Of a DNA stretch of 64,000 nucleotides, positions 52,166 through 60,800 are shown piece after piece; position 1 is the first letter of the stretch; the number at the start of each line of letters is the position of its first letter. A program made the position numbers and the translations under genes. The notes below the pieces were generated by a model that worked only from the letters and a program-made list of their open reading frames with translations, made no database searches and was not told the DNA's origin. The DNA is taken from positions 558,001 to 622,000 of the forward strand of contig CAVRGS010000013.1 in assembly GCA_963720765.1 (NCBI GenBank). The letters run 5' to 3'. The stretch comes from DASUAS01 sp963720765. GTDB lineage: Bacteria > Actinomycetota > Acidimicrobiia > IMCC26256 > DASPTH01.

Positions 52166-52173
52166 CGCCCACC
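52163..52173 (+). repeat. right copy of the 11-bp tRNA-Val direct repeat
   Basis: CATCGCCCACC is identical to the end of the tRNA-Val at 46329-46339, in the same orientation, 5.8 kb away, with the van cluster between. Confidence 0.35.
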
Positions 52174-52270
52174 CGGCTCTGCTCGCGCCGATTGCGCGAG
52201 TCGTGCGCATCGTACCTGCACGGCCTGGCGGCACCCGGAGACGTGCGCACGGGGAGGCAGTACCCTGAAG

Positions 52271-52444
52271 ATGATGTCGACACCGGCGCAACGCCCGACT
52301 GGCAACTGTCCCTCGTGCCATCGGGCCGACGTCAGTCGCCGGGTCGTGATCGGCGACTTCGAACGTGACCTCTGCCGGATGTGCGCCGACAGCTACAAGC
52401 GATCGCCCGGCATCGTCGTCGAGATACTGGTGCTGGGCGACTGA
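52271..52444 (+). CDS. small zinc-ribbon-like protein
   Basis: 57 residues with two CxxC pairs, GNCPSCHRADVSRRVVIGDF and DLCRMCADSYKR, spaced as in a small zinc ribbon. The tail SPGIVVEILVLGD is hydrophobic. The family is unknown. Two ATG codons 3 bp apart can start it. Confidence 0.6.
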   Translation: MMSTPAQRPTGNCPSCHRADVSRRVVIGDFERDLCRMCADSYKRSPGIVVEILVLGD

Positions 52445-52451
52445 TCGCCGA

Positions 52452-52470
52452 GCGACGACTCAGTCGTCGC
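52452..52470. terminator. hairpin between convergent small genes
   Basis: GCGACGAC-TCA-GTCGTCGC is a perfect 8-bp stem spanning the two convergent stops, so it can end both transcripts. Confidence 0.6.
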
Positions 52471-52637
52471 GTGCGGCCCGTTCGCGTGCGCGCTGGCGGG
52501 CCTGGGCATCGTCGCGCGGAGGCTTCTTGGGCGTCGCTCGGCCTGACCGACCGCGCCCCTTTTCGAGCGCTTCCGACGCCGGCTTCTTCGCTGCCAGTTC
52601 GACATCGGTCTTCGGCTCGTTCTTCACCCGGGTCATC
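52460..52637 (-). CDS. small basic protein
   Basis: 58 residues, MTRVKNEPKTDVELAAKKPA and then a strongly basic GRGRSGRATPKKPPRDDAQA and an Arg/Ala helix (RQRARERAARDD). The 'GR.TPK' stretch and the following Arg/Ala helix recall the N-terminal tail of actinobacterial DUF3043 proteins, but the membrane part is absent. It could bind nucleic acid. It is a small call based on an open frame and composition. Confidence 0.45.
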
Positions 52638-52703
52638 ACGCGTCACCGTACACGGCGACTCGTCGGAACGCGGTGCTTTGCTGGATCCGGTGCATCACGC
52701 GTC

Positions 52704-52952
52704 TCACGGTGCCTCCCCGAAGGTGTCGTCGAGCCCGAGCGTCGAGAGGATCTCCTGCCGTTGGGCGAGGTAGATCTCACGCTCCATCTCGCCGGCCGCG
52801 AACGATTCGCTGAGAACCCGGAAGCGCTCGAGCGCCTCCGGGTTCTCAGTCTGATCCGTGTGAACGCGGTTGGCGCGCTGCTCACGTTTGGCGGCGGCCT
52901 TCTCGCGCTTCTGCTTCTCGCGCTCGCGCTTGCCGAAGCTTGCGCTCGCCAC
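52704..52952 (-). CDS. small charged protein with a SHOCT-like C-terminus
   Basis: 82 residues from a GTG. The first half is a highly charged helix (FGKREREKQKREKAAAKREQ). The second half, NPEALERFRVLSESFAAGEM and EREIYLAQRQEILSTLGLDD, resembles the short SHOCT-type oligomerisation motif. It starts two bp after the cold-shock gene stop and is likely co-transcribed with it. The function is unknown. Confidence 0.6.
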   Translation of the reverse strand: MASASFGKREREKQKREKAAAKREQRANRVHTDQTENPEALERFRVLSESFAAGEMEREIYLAQRQEILSTLGLDDTFGEAP

Positions 52953-52954
52953 GC

Positions 52955-53155
52955 TCAGATGGGGCGAACGTTGAGTGCTTCGGGGCCCTTGCGGCCGGCA
53001 CCGATCTCGAACTCGACCTGCTGGCCGTCGTCGAGCGACTTGTAGCCGTCGCCGGCGATGTTCGAGAAGTGGACGAAGACGTCTTCGCCTTCGGCCTGGC
53101 TGATGAAGCCGAAGCCCTTTTCTGCGTTGAAGAACTTGACGGTTCCAGTAGGCAT
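52955..53155 (-). CDS. cold-shock protein (CspA family)
   Basis: 66 residues, the standard size. GTVKFFNAEKGFGFISQAEG holds RNP1 (KGFGFI), VFVHFSNIAGDGYKSLDDGQ holds RNP2 (VFVHF), and QVEFEIGAGRKGPEALNV closes the OB fold. It binds single-stranded RNA/DNA and acts as an RNA chaperone. An AAAGGAA ribosome site precedes the ATG. A leader of about 125 nt up to a TAGCGT -10-like box suggests 5'-UTR control, as known for csp genes. Confidence 0.96.
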   Translation of the reverse strand: MPTGTVKFFNAEKGFGFISQAEGEDVFVHFSNIAGDGYKSLDDGQQVEFEIGAGRKGPEALNVRPI

Positions 53156-53288
53156 TGCGGTTCCTTTGATTGTGAGTTGGTGCATCGGACTCAGCGGTGC
53201 GAACGTGGCAACCGGGACCGATGAAACAACGAGAACCGAAAGCAAGCCTGCGAGCGTGAAACGCCAAGTACGAAGGCGGTCACGCTAG
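53156..53288 (-). promoter_or_regulatory. long 5' leader and promoter of the cold-shock gene
   Basis: No gene lies here. On the minus strand a TGTGCTAGCGT stretch (extended -10-like, near 53283-53292) is followed by ~125 nt of unusually T-rich leader before the csp ribosome site. Long leaders of csp genes are known RNA thermosensors. The exact start of transcription is inferred. Confidence 0.45.
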
Positions 53289-53314
53289 CACAGACCCGGT
53301 GTGCGTGTGCGCCC

Positions 53315-53337
53315 CAGCGGGGAGCGATCCCCCGCTG
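53315..53337 (-). terminator. hairpin after the first tandem binding-protein gene
   Basis: CAGCGGGG (53315-53322) pairs with CCCCGCTG (53330-53337), with further outer pairs (GCGCC/GGCGC). It lies 20 bp beyond the stop of the minus-strand gene. Confidence 0.65.
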
Positions 53338-53356
53338 AGGCGCAGCACGAGGCGGG

Positions 53357-54709
53357 TCACTGCTGGATGAGGTTGCCCTTCACCGTGGTCGCGTTCGACG
53401 CCTTGCAGTCGAACGTGCCCTTCTTGGACGGGTACTGACGGACCCACTTGCCGCTCTTGAACTGGACCACCATGAAGCAGGACGTGATCTTGCCGTCCTT
53501 GAACGACCGCGTGCCGAGCATGCCGCCGGCGTCGAAGTCGGTGAGCCCCTTGATGGCGCTGATGAGGTTCGTGCGGGTGAGGCCGTTGACGCCGTCCTTC
53601 TTGACCACTGCGTTCGCGGCATCGGCGAACGCCAGCGTGGCTGCCCACGAGTAGGCGGCGAACTGGTCGGGCGCACCACCGATCTGCTTCATGTACTTCA
53701 CGAAGTTGGCGACGGTCTTGTTCACCGACGCCTCTTCGAAGGGCAGGAACCCGAGTTGCTGGACCTCACCCTCGAAGTCGGTGGCGTTGTCGGTGATGAG
53801 CTTGTTGCCATAGCACGACGAGCACTCCCAGAGGACCGATGTCGGATCGATGCCCTGGAGCGTCGCTTCGTTGCGGAACAACAGCGCCTGGTTTGCCGAG
53901 GCGATGTTCAACGACCAGTTCGACTTGTCGTCCTTCATCTTCTGCACGATGGGAGTGAACACGCTCTGCGGATCACGTCCAGACACCGCGACCGCGGGGT
54001 CGCCCTGGTCCATCTTGATGCCCGCCTTCTGCGCGGCGAGCGCAGCCAGCGTGCCGCCTCGGGCGGCGTCCTTGGTGTCGTTGCCGATGATGGTCACGCC
54101 GTGGAGCGGGCTCTTCGACTTGGAGACCTCGTACTTGGGTGGTCCCTGGTTGACGTTGAAGGTCTGAGGGTTGTCATTGACCGTGGCGCAGTCGATCTGC
54201 GTGCCGAAGGCAGGGAACGCCATCGGCATGCACGACTCGGGCACGCCGGTGGTGACCGCGGACAGGTCGGGGATGCCGGTGGGCGCACCCGCCTGATCCG
54301 CGCAGTTGACGATGTCGTCGACCTGAGTGAGGAACAACGCCGAGGTGCCGACGAGCGCGTAGTCGCTCTGGCACGCCTGGATGGTGGCGTTGCGCGCCTC
54401 GTTGCCGTTGAGCTTCGAGTCGTAGAAGTCGACGACGACCTTGCGGCCGGCGAGACCGCCGCCGCCCGCTTTGCTGTTGAGGTACGCCGCGCCGGCCTTC
54501 ACGCCGTCGACCGCGCCTTGGAACAGCCCCGGAGCGAACGGGTTGTCGACGTCGGCGACCACGCCGATGTGGATCTCTTTGTCGGTGACGCCGACCTCGG
54601 TGGCTGTCGGCTTCTCGTTGCTCGACTGGGCGGACGCGGTGCCGATGGCTGGCACGGCCAGCGCGACGAGCACGAGACACACCACGACCAGGTTGCGGAC
54701 CTTGAACAT
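53357..54709 (-). CDS. secreted LIV-type substrate-binding protein (tandem copy A)
   Basis: An intact protein of 450 residues. The signal peptide NLVVVCLVLVALAVPAIGTA ends at ASA-QSSNEK, a good AxA site. The type 1 binding fold shows EVGVTDKEIHIGVVADVDNP, GLAGRKVVVDFYDSKLNGNE, VTIIGNDTKDAARGGTLAAL and GRDPQSVFTPIVQKMKDD. Cys pairs (e.g. ECSSCYGN) suggest a disulfide. It is nearly the same length as copy B and has an identical 38-bp leader, so the duplication is recent. No LivHMGF genes are in the window. The ligand is likely a small amino acid, amide or aromatic acid (family knowledge). Confidence 0.9.
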   Translation of the reverse strand: MFKVRNLVVVCLVLVALAVPAIGTASAQSSNEKPTATEVGVTDKEIHIGVVADVDNPFAPGLFQGAVDGVKAGAAYLNSKAGGGGLAGRKVVVDFYDSKLNGNEARNATIQACQSDYALVGTSALFLTQVDDIVNCADQAGAPTGIPDLSAVTTGVPESCMPMAFPAFGTQIDCATVNDNPQTFNVNQGPPKYEVSKSKSPLHGVTIIGNDTKDAARGGTLAALAAQKAGIKMDQGDPAVAVSGRDPQSVFTPIVQKMKDDKSNWSLNIASANQALLFRNEATLQGIDPTSVLWECSSCYGNKLITDNATDFEGEVQQLGFLPFEEASVNKTVANFVKYMKQIGGAPDQFAAYSWAATLAFADAANAVVKKDGVNGLTRTNLISAIKGLTDFDAGGMLGTRSFKDGKITSCFMVVQFKSGKWVRQYPSKKGTFDCKASNATTVKGNLIQQ

Positions 54710-54747
54710 CGTTCCCCCCGGTTCGGCGCCCCTCCCCCCGAGCGGCG
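54710..54747 (-). repeat. 38-bp leader identical to that of copy B
   Basis: The 38 bases next to the start codon, including the G-rich ribosome site, are identical to 56216-56253 and mark the extent of the duplicated unit on the 5' side. Confidence 0.8.
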
Positions 54748-54812
54748 CACGGCACACCTTCTCACTTCCACGCTCGCGTTGCTCGGCACCCGTCGATGCG
54801 TACGGACGCGGA

Positions 54813-54836
54813 TCGGCGGGGCGCATGCCCCGCCGA
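54813..54836 (-). terminator. hairpin after the second tandem binding-protein gene
   Basis: TCGGCGGGGC-GCAT-GCCCCGCCGA is a perfect 10-bp stem, 26 bp past the stop of copy B. Each copy therefore has its own terminator and can be expressed alone. Confidence 0.72.
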
Positions 54837-54862
54837 CCCGTCGACTCGGAGAGGAGGTCGAA

Positions 54863-56215
54863 CTACTGCTGGATCAGGTCCGCCTTGATCTCGATGGCAT
54901 TCGACGCCTTGCAGTCGAAGGTGCCCTTCTTGGACGGGTACTGACGGACCCACTTGCCGCTCTTGAACTGGACCATGAGGAAGCACGACGTCGTCTTGCC
55001 GTCCTTGAACGACCGTGTGCCGAGCATGCCGCCGGCGTCGAAGTCGGTGAGGCCCTTGATCGCGTCGATGAGGTTTGTACGGGTGAGACCGTTGACCCCG
55101 TCGGTCTTGACGATGGCGTTGACCGCGTCGGCGAACGCCAGCACCGCGGCGTACGAGTACGCCGAGAACTGGTCGGGCGTGCCACCGACCTGCTTCATGT
55201 ACTTGACGAAGTTGGCAACCGTCTTGTTGGCCGACGCCTCTTCGAAGGGCAGGAAACCGAGGAACTGGACCTCACCCTCGAACGTGTCGGCGTTGTCCTT
55301 GATCAACTGGTTGCCATAACACGACGCGCACTCCCAGAGGACCTTGGTCGGGTCGATGCCCTGCAAGGTCGCCTCGTTGCGAATCAGCAAGGCCTGGTTG
55401 GCCGCGCCCACGTTCAACGTCCAGTTGGAGTTGTCCTGCTTCATCTTCTGGACGATCGGGGTGAACACGCTCTGGGGATCACGGCCCGACACGGCGACGA
55501 CGGGGTCGCCCTGGTCGGCCTTGATGCCCGCCTGCTGCGCGGCCAGACCGAGGATCGTGCCGCCGCGGGCGGCGTCCTTGGTGTCGTTTCCGACGATGGT
55601 CACGCCGTGGAGGCCGCCCTTGTTCTTCGACAGCTCCCACTTCGCCGGACCCTGGTTGGCGAAGAACGTCTGCGGGTTGTCGTTCACCGTCGGGCAGTCG
55701 ATGGCGGTGCCGTACGCCGGGAACGCCATGGCCGAGCACGACTCCGGCACACCCGTGGTCACTGCGGACATGTCGGGGATGCCGGTGGGCGCACCCGCCT
55801 TGTCAGGGCAGTTGACGATGTCGTCGACCTGCGCGAGGAACAACGCCGAAGTGCCGACGAGCGCGTAATCGCTCTGACAGCCCTGGATGGTGGCGTTGCG
55901 CGCCTCGTTGCCGTTGAGCTTCGAGTCGTAGAAGTCGACCACGACCTTGCGGTTGGCGAGACCGCCGCCGCCGGCCTTGCTGTTCAGGTACGCCGCGCCG
56001 GCCTTCACGCCGTCGACCGCACCCTGGAACAAGCCTGGAGCGAACGGGTTGTCGACGTCGGCGACCACGCCGATGTGGATCTCGGAGGCCGTGACTCCGA
56101 CCTCGGTCTCCTTGGGCTTCTCGTTGCTCGACTGGGCGGACGCGGTGCCGATGGCTGGCACGGCCAGCGCGACGAGCACGAGACACACCACGACCAGGTT
56201 GCGGAGCTTGAACAT
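54863..56215 (-). CDS. secreted LIV-type substrate-binding protein (tandem copy B)
   Basis: An intact protein of 450 residues, co-linear with copy A with scattered substitutions. The signal peptide is the same. Differences include GVTASEIHIGVVADVDNPFA versus DKEIH, QAGIKADQGDPVVAVSGRD, and ECASCYGNQLIKDNADTFEG. Substitutions cluster in the middle (GPAKWELSKNKGGLHGVTIV), where ligands bind in this fold, so the two may have different ligands. It has its own leader and terminator. Confidence 0.9.
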   Translation of the reverse strand: MFKLRNLVVVCLVLVALAVPAIGTASAQSSNEKPKETEVGVTASEIHIGVVADVDNPFAPGLFQGAVDGVKAGAAYLNSKAGGGGLANRKVVVDFYDSKLNGNEARNATIQGCQSDYALVGTSALFLAQVDDIVNCPDKAGAPTGIPDMSAVTTGVPESCSAMAFPAYGTAIDCPTVNDNPQTFFANQGPAKWELSKNKGGLHGVTIVGNDTKDAARGGTILGLAAQQAGIKADQGDPVVAVSGRDPQSVFTPIVQKMKQDNSNWTLNVGAANQALLIRNEATLQGIDPTKVLWECASCYGNQLIKDNADTFEGEVQFLGFLPFEEASANKTVANFVKYMKQVGGTPDQFSAYSYAAVLAFADAVNAIVKTDGVNGLTRTNLIDAIKGLTDFDAGGMLGTRSFKDGKTTSCFLMVQFKSGKWVRQYPSKKGTFDCKASNAIEIKADLIQQ

Positions 56216-56253
56216 CGTTCCCCCCGGTTCGGCGCCCCTCCCCCCGAGCGGCG
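56216..56253 (-). repeat. 38-bp leader identical to that of copy A
   Basis: It includes the GGGGGGA ribosome site and matches 54710-54747 base for base; the sequences diverge directly beyond. Confidence 0.8.
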
Positions 56254-56303
56254 TCGCAGGTCACTCTTTCACGTCTGCCGACAGATTGCTGGGCAGCCCG
56301 GAT

Positions 56304-57552
56304 TCACTCGGGACGCGGCTCGTCGGCCCGCACGATGATGCGGACCGGACGATCGAGCCGCACGTAGTACCAGGCCCAGCGCATGACGACGCGGACGCGA
56401 TTCTCGAAACCGATGAGGTAGTAGAGGTGCACCACGAGCCAGGCGATCCATCCGACGAAGCCGGTGAACGTGAGCGGCCCGAGCTGTCCGACCGCCGCCC
56501 GGCGCCCGATCGTGGCCAGCATGCCCTTGTCGCGGTACCGGAACGCACCGTGGCCCTCGCCCAGGATCTCGGCCGCCACGAACCGGCCGGCCTGCATCGC
56601 GGGTGGTGCCAGCATCGGGAGCACCGAGCCGCGGGGGCCGGGACCGGCGGCGACGTCGCCGATGGCGTAGGTGCGCGTGGTTCCCGCGACTCGGAAGTGG
56701 TCGTCGACATCGATGCGGCTGTACGGGTCGTCCTCGCCGAGCAGCGCTGCGGGCGCGCACTCCCGCGGTCCACACCATGGTCGCAGTCGGGAGCTCGGTC
56801 CCGTCGTGGAGGATCACGCCGGCGTTGTCGGCCGACGTGACCATCGTGCTCGTGCGGAGCTCGACGCCGAGCCGCGCGAGCTGACGGGCCGCGTAGGCGG
56901 AGAGCCGTGGCTTGAAGGGCGCGAGCGCGCGGTCGCCACCCTCGAGCAGCAGGATGTGCACGCTCGCCGACGCGAGCTCGGGGTATTCGTGCGGGACCAC
57001 GAGGCGCACGAACTCGGCGAGCGCGCCGGCGTATTCGACGCCCGTCGGCCCGGCGCCGACGACGCAGAAGGTGAGGAGACGTCGCCGTTCGGCGTCGTCG
57101 GCGGTGGTCGTCGCACGTTCGAGGCACATGAGGACGTGGTTGCGCAGCTGCAGTGCTTCGCCGAGGTCCTTGAGTCCGAGCGAGTGCCGTTCGACGCTCG
57201 GGTTGCCGTAGTAGTTCGTCGCGCTTCCCGTGGCGATCACGCATGCGTCGTACCCGAGCACCGCGCCGCTCGCCAGGGTCGCGCGGTGCGCATCGTGATC
57301 GAGGGCGACCACGCGGTCCTGGCGGTAGCGGACGTTGGTCGCGCCCCGGAACACCTTGCGGATCGGCGCGGCCACCTCGGACGGGTTCAGCAGACAACTC
57401 GCGACCTGGTACAGCAGGGGAGTGAAGAGGTGGTAGTCGTGCGGGTCGACGATCGTGACGTCGACGGCGCGGCCCCGCAGCACCTTCGCGCATTGGAGCC
57501 CACCGAACCCCGCGCCGACGATCACGACGTGGGGGCGTGCGCCATCGGACAC
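56304..57552 (-). CDS. NDH-2-like FAD-dependent NADH dehydrogenase, one frameshift
   Basis: The FAD site VVIVGAGFGGLQCAKVLRGR is followed by DPHDYHLFTPLLYQVASCLL, a signature of type II NADH:quinone dehydrogenases. CVIATGSATNYYG and the NAD site TFCVVGAGPTGVEYAGALAE follow. A break near 56750 precedes YAIGDVAAGPGPRGSVLPML and a C-terminal amphipathic region, LTFTGFVGWIAWLVVHLYYL, for membrane binding. The total is about 415 residues. It should pass electrons from NADH to quinone without pumping protons. Confidence 0.85.
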
Positions 57553-57564
57553 GTCGGGCTCCCG

Positions 57565-58341
57565 TCAGTAGGGCTTCTTCGTGAATCCGCCGTCGACCAG
57601 GATCGTCTGCGCGGTCACGAAGCTGGCGGCGTCGGAGCAGAGGAACAGGCACATGTCGGCGAGATCTCCCATCGTGCCCTGCCGCTTGATCATCTGCTGG
57701 TCGATCAGCATCTGGTCGATGCCCTCCATGCCGGCACGGGCGGGATCGCTCCACCACTCGACGGCGGCCTCGGAATCGACGAGTCCGGGCGCGATCCCGT
57801 TGACCCGGATGCCGTCGACGGCGAAGTCGGCGGCCAGGCTCACCGTGAGCGAGTTGAGTGCGAGCTTCGACACTCCATAGGCGCCGGATCCGCCGTACGC
57901 CGCCATCGACGACATGTTCACGATCGCGCCGCCGCCGCGCCTCACCATCGCCGGTCGGCACGCGGCTGCGCAGATGAGCGCGCCGATGACGTTCACGTCG
58001 AGCACTGCGCGCCACTTCGGAACCGCATCGAGCGTGAACGGCAGCTGCGCGTGGTCGAGGTGGATGCCGGCATTGTTGACGAGCACGTCGACGCCGCCGA
58101 GCTCGGCGATCGCGCGTTCGACCATCGTGGTCGCAGCGTCTGCGTCGGTGACGTCCATCACGTGCGCGAAGCCTCGTGCGCCATCGGCCCCGAGTTCGCC
58201 GACCACGGCGGACGCGGCCGCCTCGTCGAGGTCGGCGATCACCAGCGACGCGCCCTCGGCGGCGAAGCGGCGCGCGTAGCTGCGCCCGATGCCGGCACCG
58301 CCACCCGTGACGACGACCACCTTCTCTTCGAACCGGCGCAC
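57565..58341 (-). CDS. short-chain dehydrogenase/reductase (SDR)
   Basis: An intact protein of 258 residues from a GTG. It has VVVTGGGAGIGRSYARRFAA, VMDVTDADAAT, LVNNAGIHLDHAQLPF, and NMSSMAAYGGSGAYGVSKLALNS with Ser and YxxxK, then RVNGIAPGLVDSEAAVEWWS and QTILVDGGFTKKPY. It lies 12 bp before the NDH-2 gene on the same strand. The substrate is unknown; the long substrate loop suggests a bulky alcohol or acyl-CoA. Confidence 0.9.
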   Translation of the reverse strand: MRRFEEKVVVVTGGGAGIGRSYARRFAAEGASLVIADLDEAAASAVVGELGADGARGFAHVMDVTDADAATTMVERAIAELGGVDVLVNNAGIHLDHAQLPFTLDAVPKWRAVLDVNVIGALICAAACRPAMVRRGGGAIVNMSSMAAYGGSGAYGVSKLALNSLTVSLAADFAVDGIRVNGIAPGLVDSEAAVEWWSDPARAGMEGIDQMLIDQQMIKRQGTMGDLADMCLFLCSDAASFVTAQTILVDGGFTKKPY

Positions 58342-58399
58342 GCTCGAACCCTAGGTGGAACCGCTGGAACCGGGAACGGGTACAGCTAACGTCACCGAG

Positions 58400-59464
58400 G
58401 TGACGGACGCCCGGGACCACCTCGCCACGTGGTTTGCGAGGCAGCTCGGCGTCGGGTCGGTCACGATCGATGACTTCGCCGGCGTACCGACGGGCCATTC
58501 CGCCGAGACGATCAAGCTCACGCTCGCATGGGAGGCCTCCGGCGCGCATCGTCGCGAAGTGGTGGTGCGCGTGCGCCCCCAACCACCGGGGCTGCTCGAG
58601 CCCTACGACCTGCGCATGCAGTTCGACCTGCTCCAAGCGCTGGAGCCGACGCCGGTGCGGTCGCCGAAGGTGCTCTGGTACGAGGCGACCGGCGACGTGC
58701 TCGGGCGTGAGTGCTTCGTGATGGAGTGCTCCGAGGGAACGGTGTACGAGCGGGCGATCCCGGCCGAACTGGTCGCCGACCCACCGCGGGTGCGACGGAT
58801 GTCGGAGGCCCTGGTCGACGAGCTCGGCGCCATCCACGACGTCGATGTCGACACGCTGGCGTTCCTCGGTGATGGTCGAGATTCGGTCGCACGCGAGCTC
58901 GCGCACTGGGAGAGTGAGATGCGGCGTGTGCAGCGCGGACCACTGCCCGCACTGGAGCTGCTGCTCGCCGAGCTCACACGCCGTCGTCCGGCACCGAGTG
59001 ACGTGGTCACGCTGCTGCACGGCGACGCCAAGCCCGGTAATTACGCGTTCGTCGGCGACCGATTGAGCGCGACCTTCGACTGGGAGATGGCCGCGCTCGG
59101 CGATCCCATGACCGACCTCGCATACGCGCAGGTCACGTGGAAGCTCCCCAACATGTTCACGACGTTGCCCTCGTCACTCACCACTGACGAGCTCGCGGCG
59201 CGCTACACGGATCTCACCGGGCGCGCGGTGCGCGACCTCGATTGGCACCGGGCGCTCCAGGGCTTCAAGCTGGGGGTGATCCTGTTGCTCGGCTCGATGC
59301 TCTTCGACGCCGGCCACAGCGACGACGCGCGCCTCGGTCTCATGGGCTACGGCGTCGAGATGTTCACCACGCCCACGCTGGCCGAGGTCGGCATCGACGA
59401 GCCGCCCGATCAGGGCGCGGTGCTGGCGCGCCCGGAACGCTTGGCGAAGCTCGGCGGCGGCTGA
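58400..59464 (+). CDS. APH-like phosphotransferase family protein
   Basis: 354 residues from GTG 58400; an earlier GTG at 58355 would add 15. GHSAETIKLTLAWEA and VVVRVRPQPPGLLEPYDLRM form the N-lobe. The catalytic loop is LLHGDAKPGNYAF (HGDxxxxN) and the metal Asp is in FDWEMAALGDPMTDLAYA. This group is usually found with acyl-CoA dehydrogenases and lipid catabolism rather than antibiotic resistance. The substrate is unknown. Confidence 0.85.
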   Translation: MTDARDHLATWFARQLGVGSVTIDDFAGVPTGHSAETIKLTLAWEASGAHRREVVVRVRPQPPGLLEPYDLRMQFDLLQALEPTPVRSPKVLWYEATGDVLGRECFVMECSEGTVYERAIPAELVADPPRVRRMSEALVDELGAIHDVDVDTLAFLGDGRDSVARELAHWESEMRRVQRGPLPALELLLAELTRRRPAPSDVVTLLHGDAKPGNYAFVGDRLSATFDWEMAALGDPMTDLAYAQVTWKLPNMFTTLPSSLTTDELAARYTDLTGRAVRDLDWHRALQGFKLGVILLLGSMLFDAGHSDDARLGLMGYGVEMFTTPTLAEVGIDEPPDQGAVLARPERLAKLGGG

Positions 59465-59551
59465 GGGCACCCTTCCGAAATTGTGACCCAGTCCGAATTT
59501 CTGCGATTCTGACCCCGTTCACGCACGGGTTCGACGAGGAGATCCTCAGCC

Positions 59552-60799
59552 ATGGCCGACACCGACCAAGACCTCATCTACGTCCGCGAGCGCCGGCTCC
59601 CGTACGAGACGTTCGACGCCGACAACCACCTCTACGAGAACACCGACGCACTCACCAAGTTCCTGCCCAAGGAGTACAAGGGCGCGATCCGCTACATCGA
59701 CGTCGAGGGTCGCACCAAGCTCTCGATCCGCGACCACATCAGCCAGTACATCCCGAACCCCACGTTCGCGCGCGTGGCCCAGCCGGGTGCGTGGGGGAAC
59801 TCGGCGTCCAACCGGGGAGAGGGTGGCAAGAGCATGCGCGACGGCGTGAAGCCGCGCGCGATGCCGGGCATCGACGCGTTCTTCGACCCCGAGCCGCGCC
59901 TCGCGCTGATGAAGGACATGGGCATCGACCGCACGCTGCTGTGGCCGACGCTCGCCAGCGTGCTCGAGGAGCGCGTCGCCGACGACCCGACCTTTGCGTG
60001 CACCGTGATCCACGCGCTCAACGAGTGGATGCACGAGCACTGGACGTACGTGTACGGCGATGCCATCTATGCCACGCCGATCATCAGCCTCGCGGAAGGA
60101 CCCGGTCGGGCCCTCGAGGAGCTGCAGTACATCCACGAGCGCGGTGCGAAGATCTTCCTCATCCGCGTCGCCCCGGTGCCCACGTGGCAGGGCCGCAAGT
60201 CGTTCGCGCTGCCCGAGTTCGATTCGTTCTGGGCCGAGGTCGAGAAGCTCGACATCGTCGTCGGCATGCACTCGGGCGACCCGGGCTACCAGCGGTACGT
60301 GAACGAGTGGGAGGGCATCACCGGTGAGATGCTCCCGTTCAAGTCGCAGGGCTCGCCGGCGTTCCAGGCGATGATGTCGCCGAAGAACCCGGTGGAGGAC
60401 GGCATGGCGTCGATCCTCGGGCACGGTCTCGCGACGCGCTTCCCGAAGCTGAAGTTCATGCCGGTGGAGTACTGGTCGGGCTGGATCCGCCCGTTCGTCC
60501 ACCGGATCCAGCGCGCCTACGAGAAGTCGCCGGTGCTCTTCGACGAGGACCCGTTCGAGGCGATGAAGCGCACCATCTACATCCACATCTTCCACGAGCC
60601 CGACCCGCAGGGCCTGCTCGACATCGGCCTCCCCGCCGACCGGCTCATGTTCGGTTCCGACTTCCCGCACCCCGAAGGCATGGGTGACCCGCTGCAGTAC
60701 AGCGAGGTGGTCGAGGGCATGGCGCCGGAAGACCAGGAGCTCATCATGGGCGGCACCATCGCCCGGGCGATGAAGGTGGGGAAGTACGCCGACGCGTAA
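59552..60799 (+). CDS. amidohydrolase-2 family metal-dependent hydrolase
   Basis: An intact protein of 415 residues. YETFDADNHLYENTDALTKF is the family's N-terminal metal motif, in which the usual DxHxxE appears as DADNHLYE. GMHSGDPGYQRYVNEWEG gives the middle His and GSDFPHPEGMGDPLQY gives the terminal Asp/His site. Related ACMSD/gamma-resorcylate decarboxylase-type proteins cleave or decarboxylate aromatic acids; many actinobacterial members are uncharacterised. The stop is next to the aldo/keto reductase start. Confidence 0.88.
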   Translation: MADTDQDLIYVRERRLPYETFDADNHLYENTDALTKFLPKEYKGAIRYIDVEGRTKLSIRDHISQYIPNPTFARVAQPGAWGNSASNRGEGGKSMRDGVKPRAMPGIDAFFDPEPRLALMKDMGIDRTLLWPTLASVLEERVADDPTFACTVIHALNEWMHEHWTYVYGDAIYATPIISLAEGPGRALEELQYIHERGAKIFLIRVAPVPTWQGRKSFALPEFDSFWAEVEKLDIVVGMHSGDPGYQRYVNEWEGITGEMLPFKSQGSPAFQAMMSPKNPVEDGMASILGHGLATRFPKLKFMPVEYWSGWIRPFVHRIQRAYEKSPVLFDEDPFEAMKRTIYIHIFHEPDPQGLLDIGLPADRLMFGSDFPHPEGMGDPLQYSEVVEGMAPEDQELIMGGTIARAMKVGKYADA

Positions 60800-60800
60800 G

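Noticed and set aside
59475..59515. GAAATT...AATTTC inverted repeat before the amidohydrolase gene
   Set aside because: The arms are only 6 bp with a 14-bp spacer in an AT-rich patch. It may just be promoter composition, so it was not listed as an operator.
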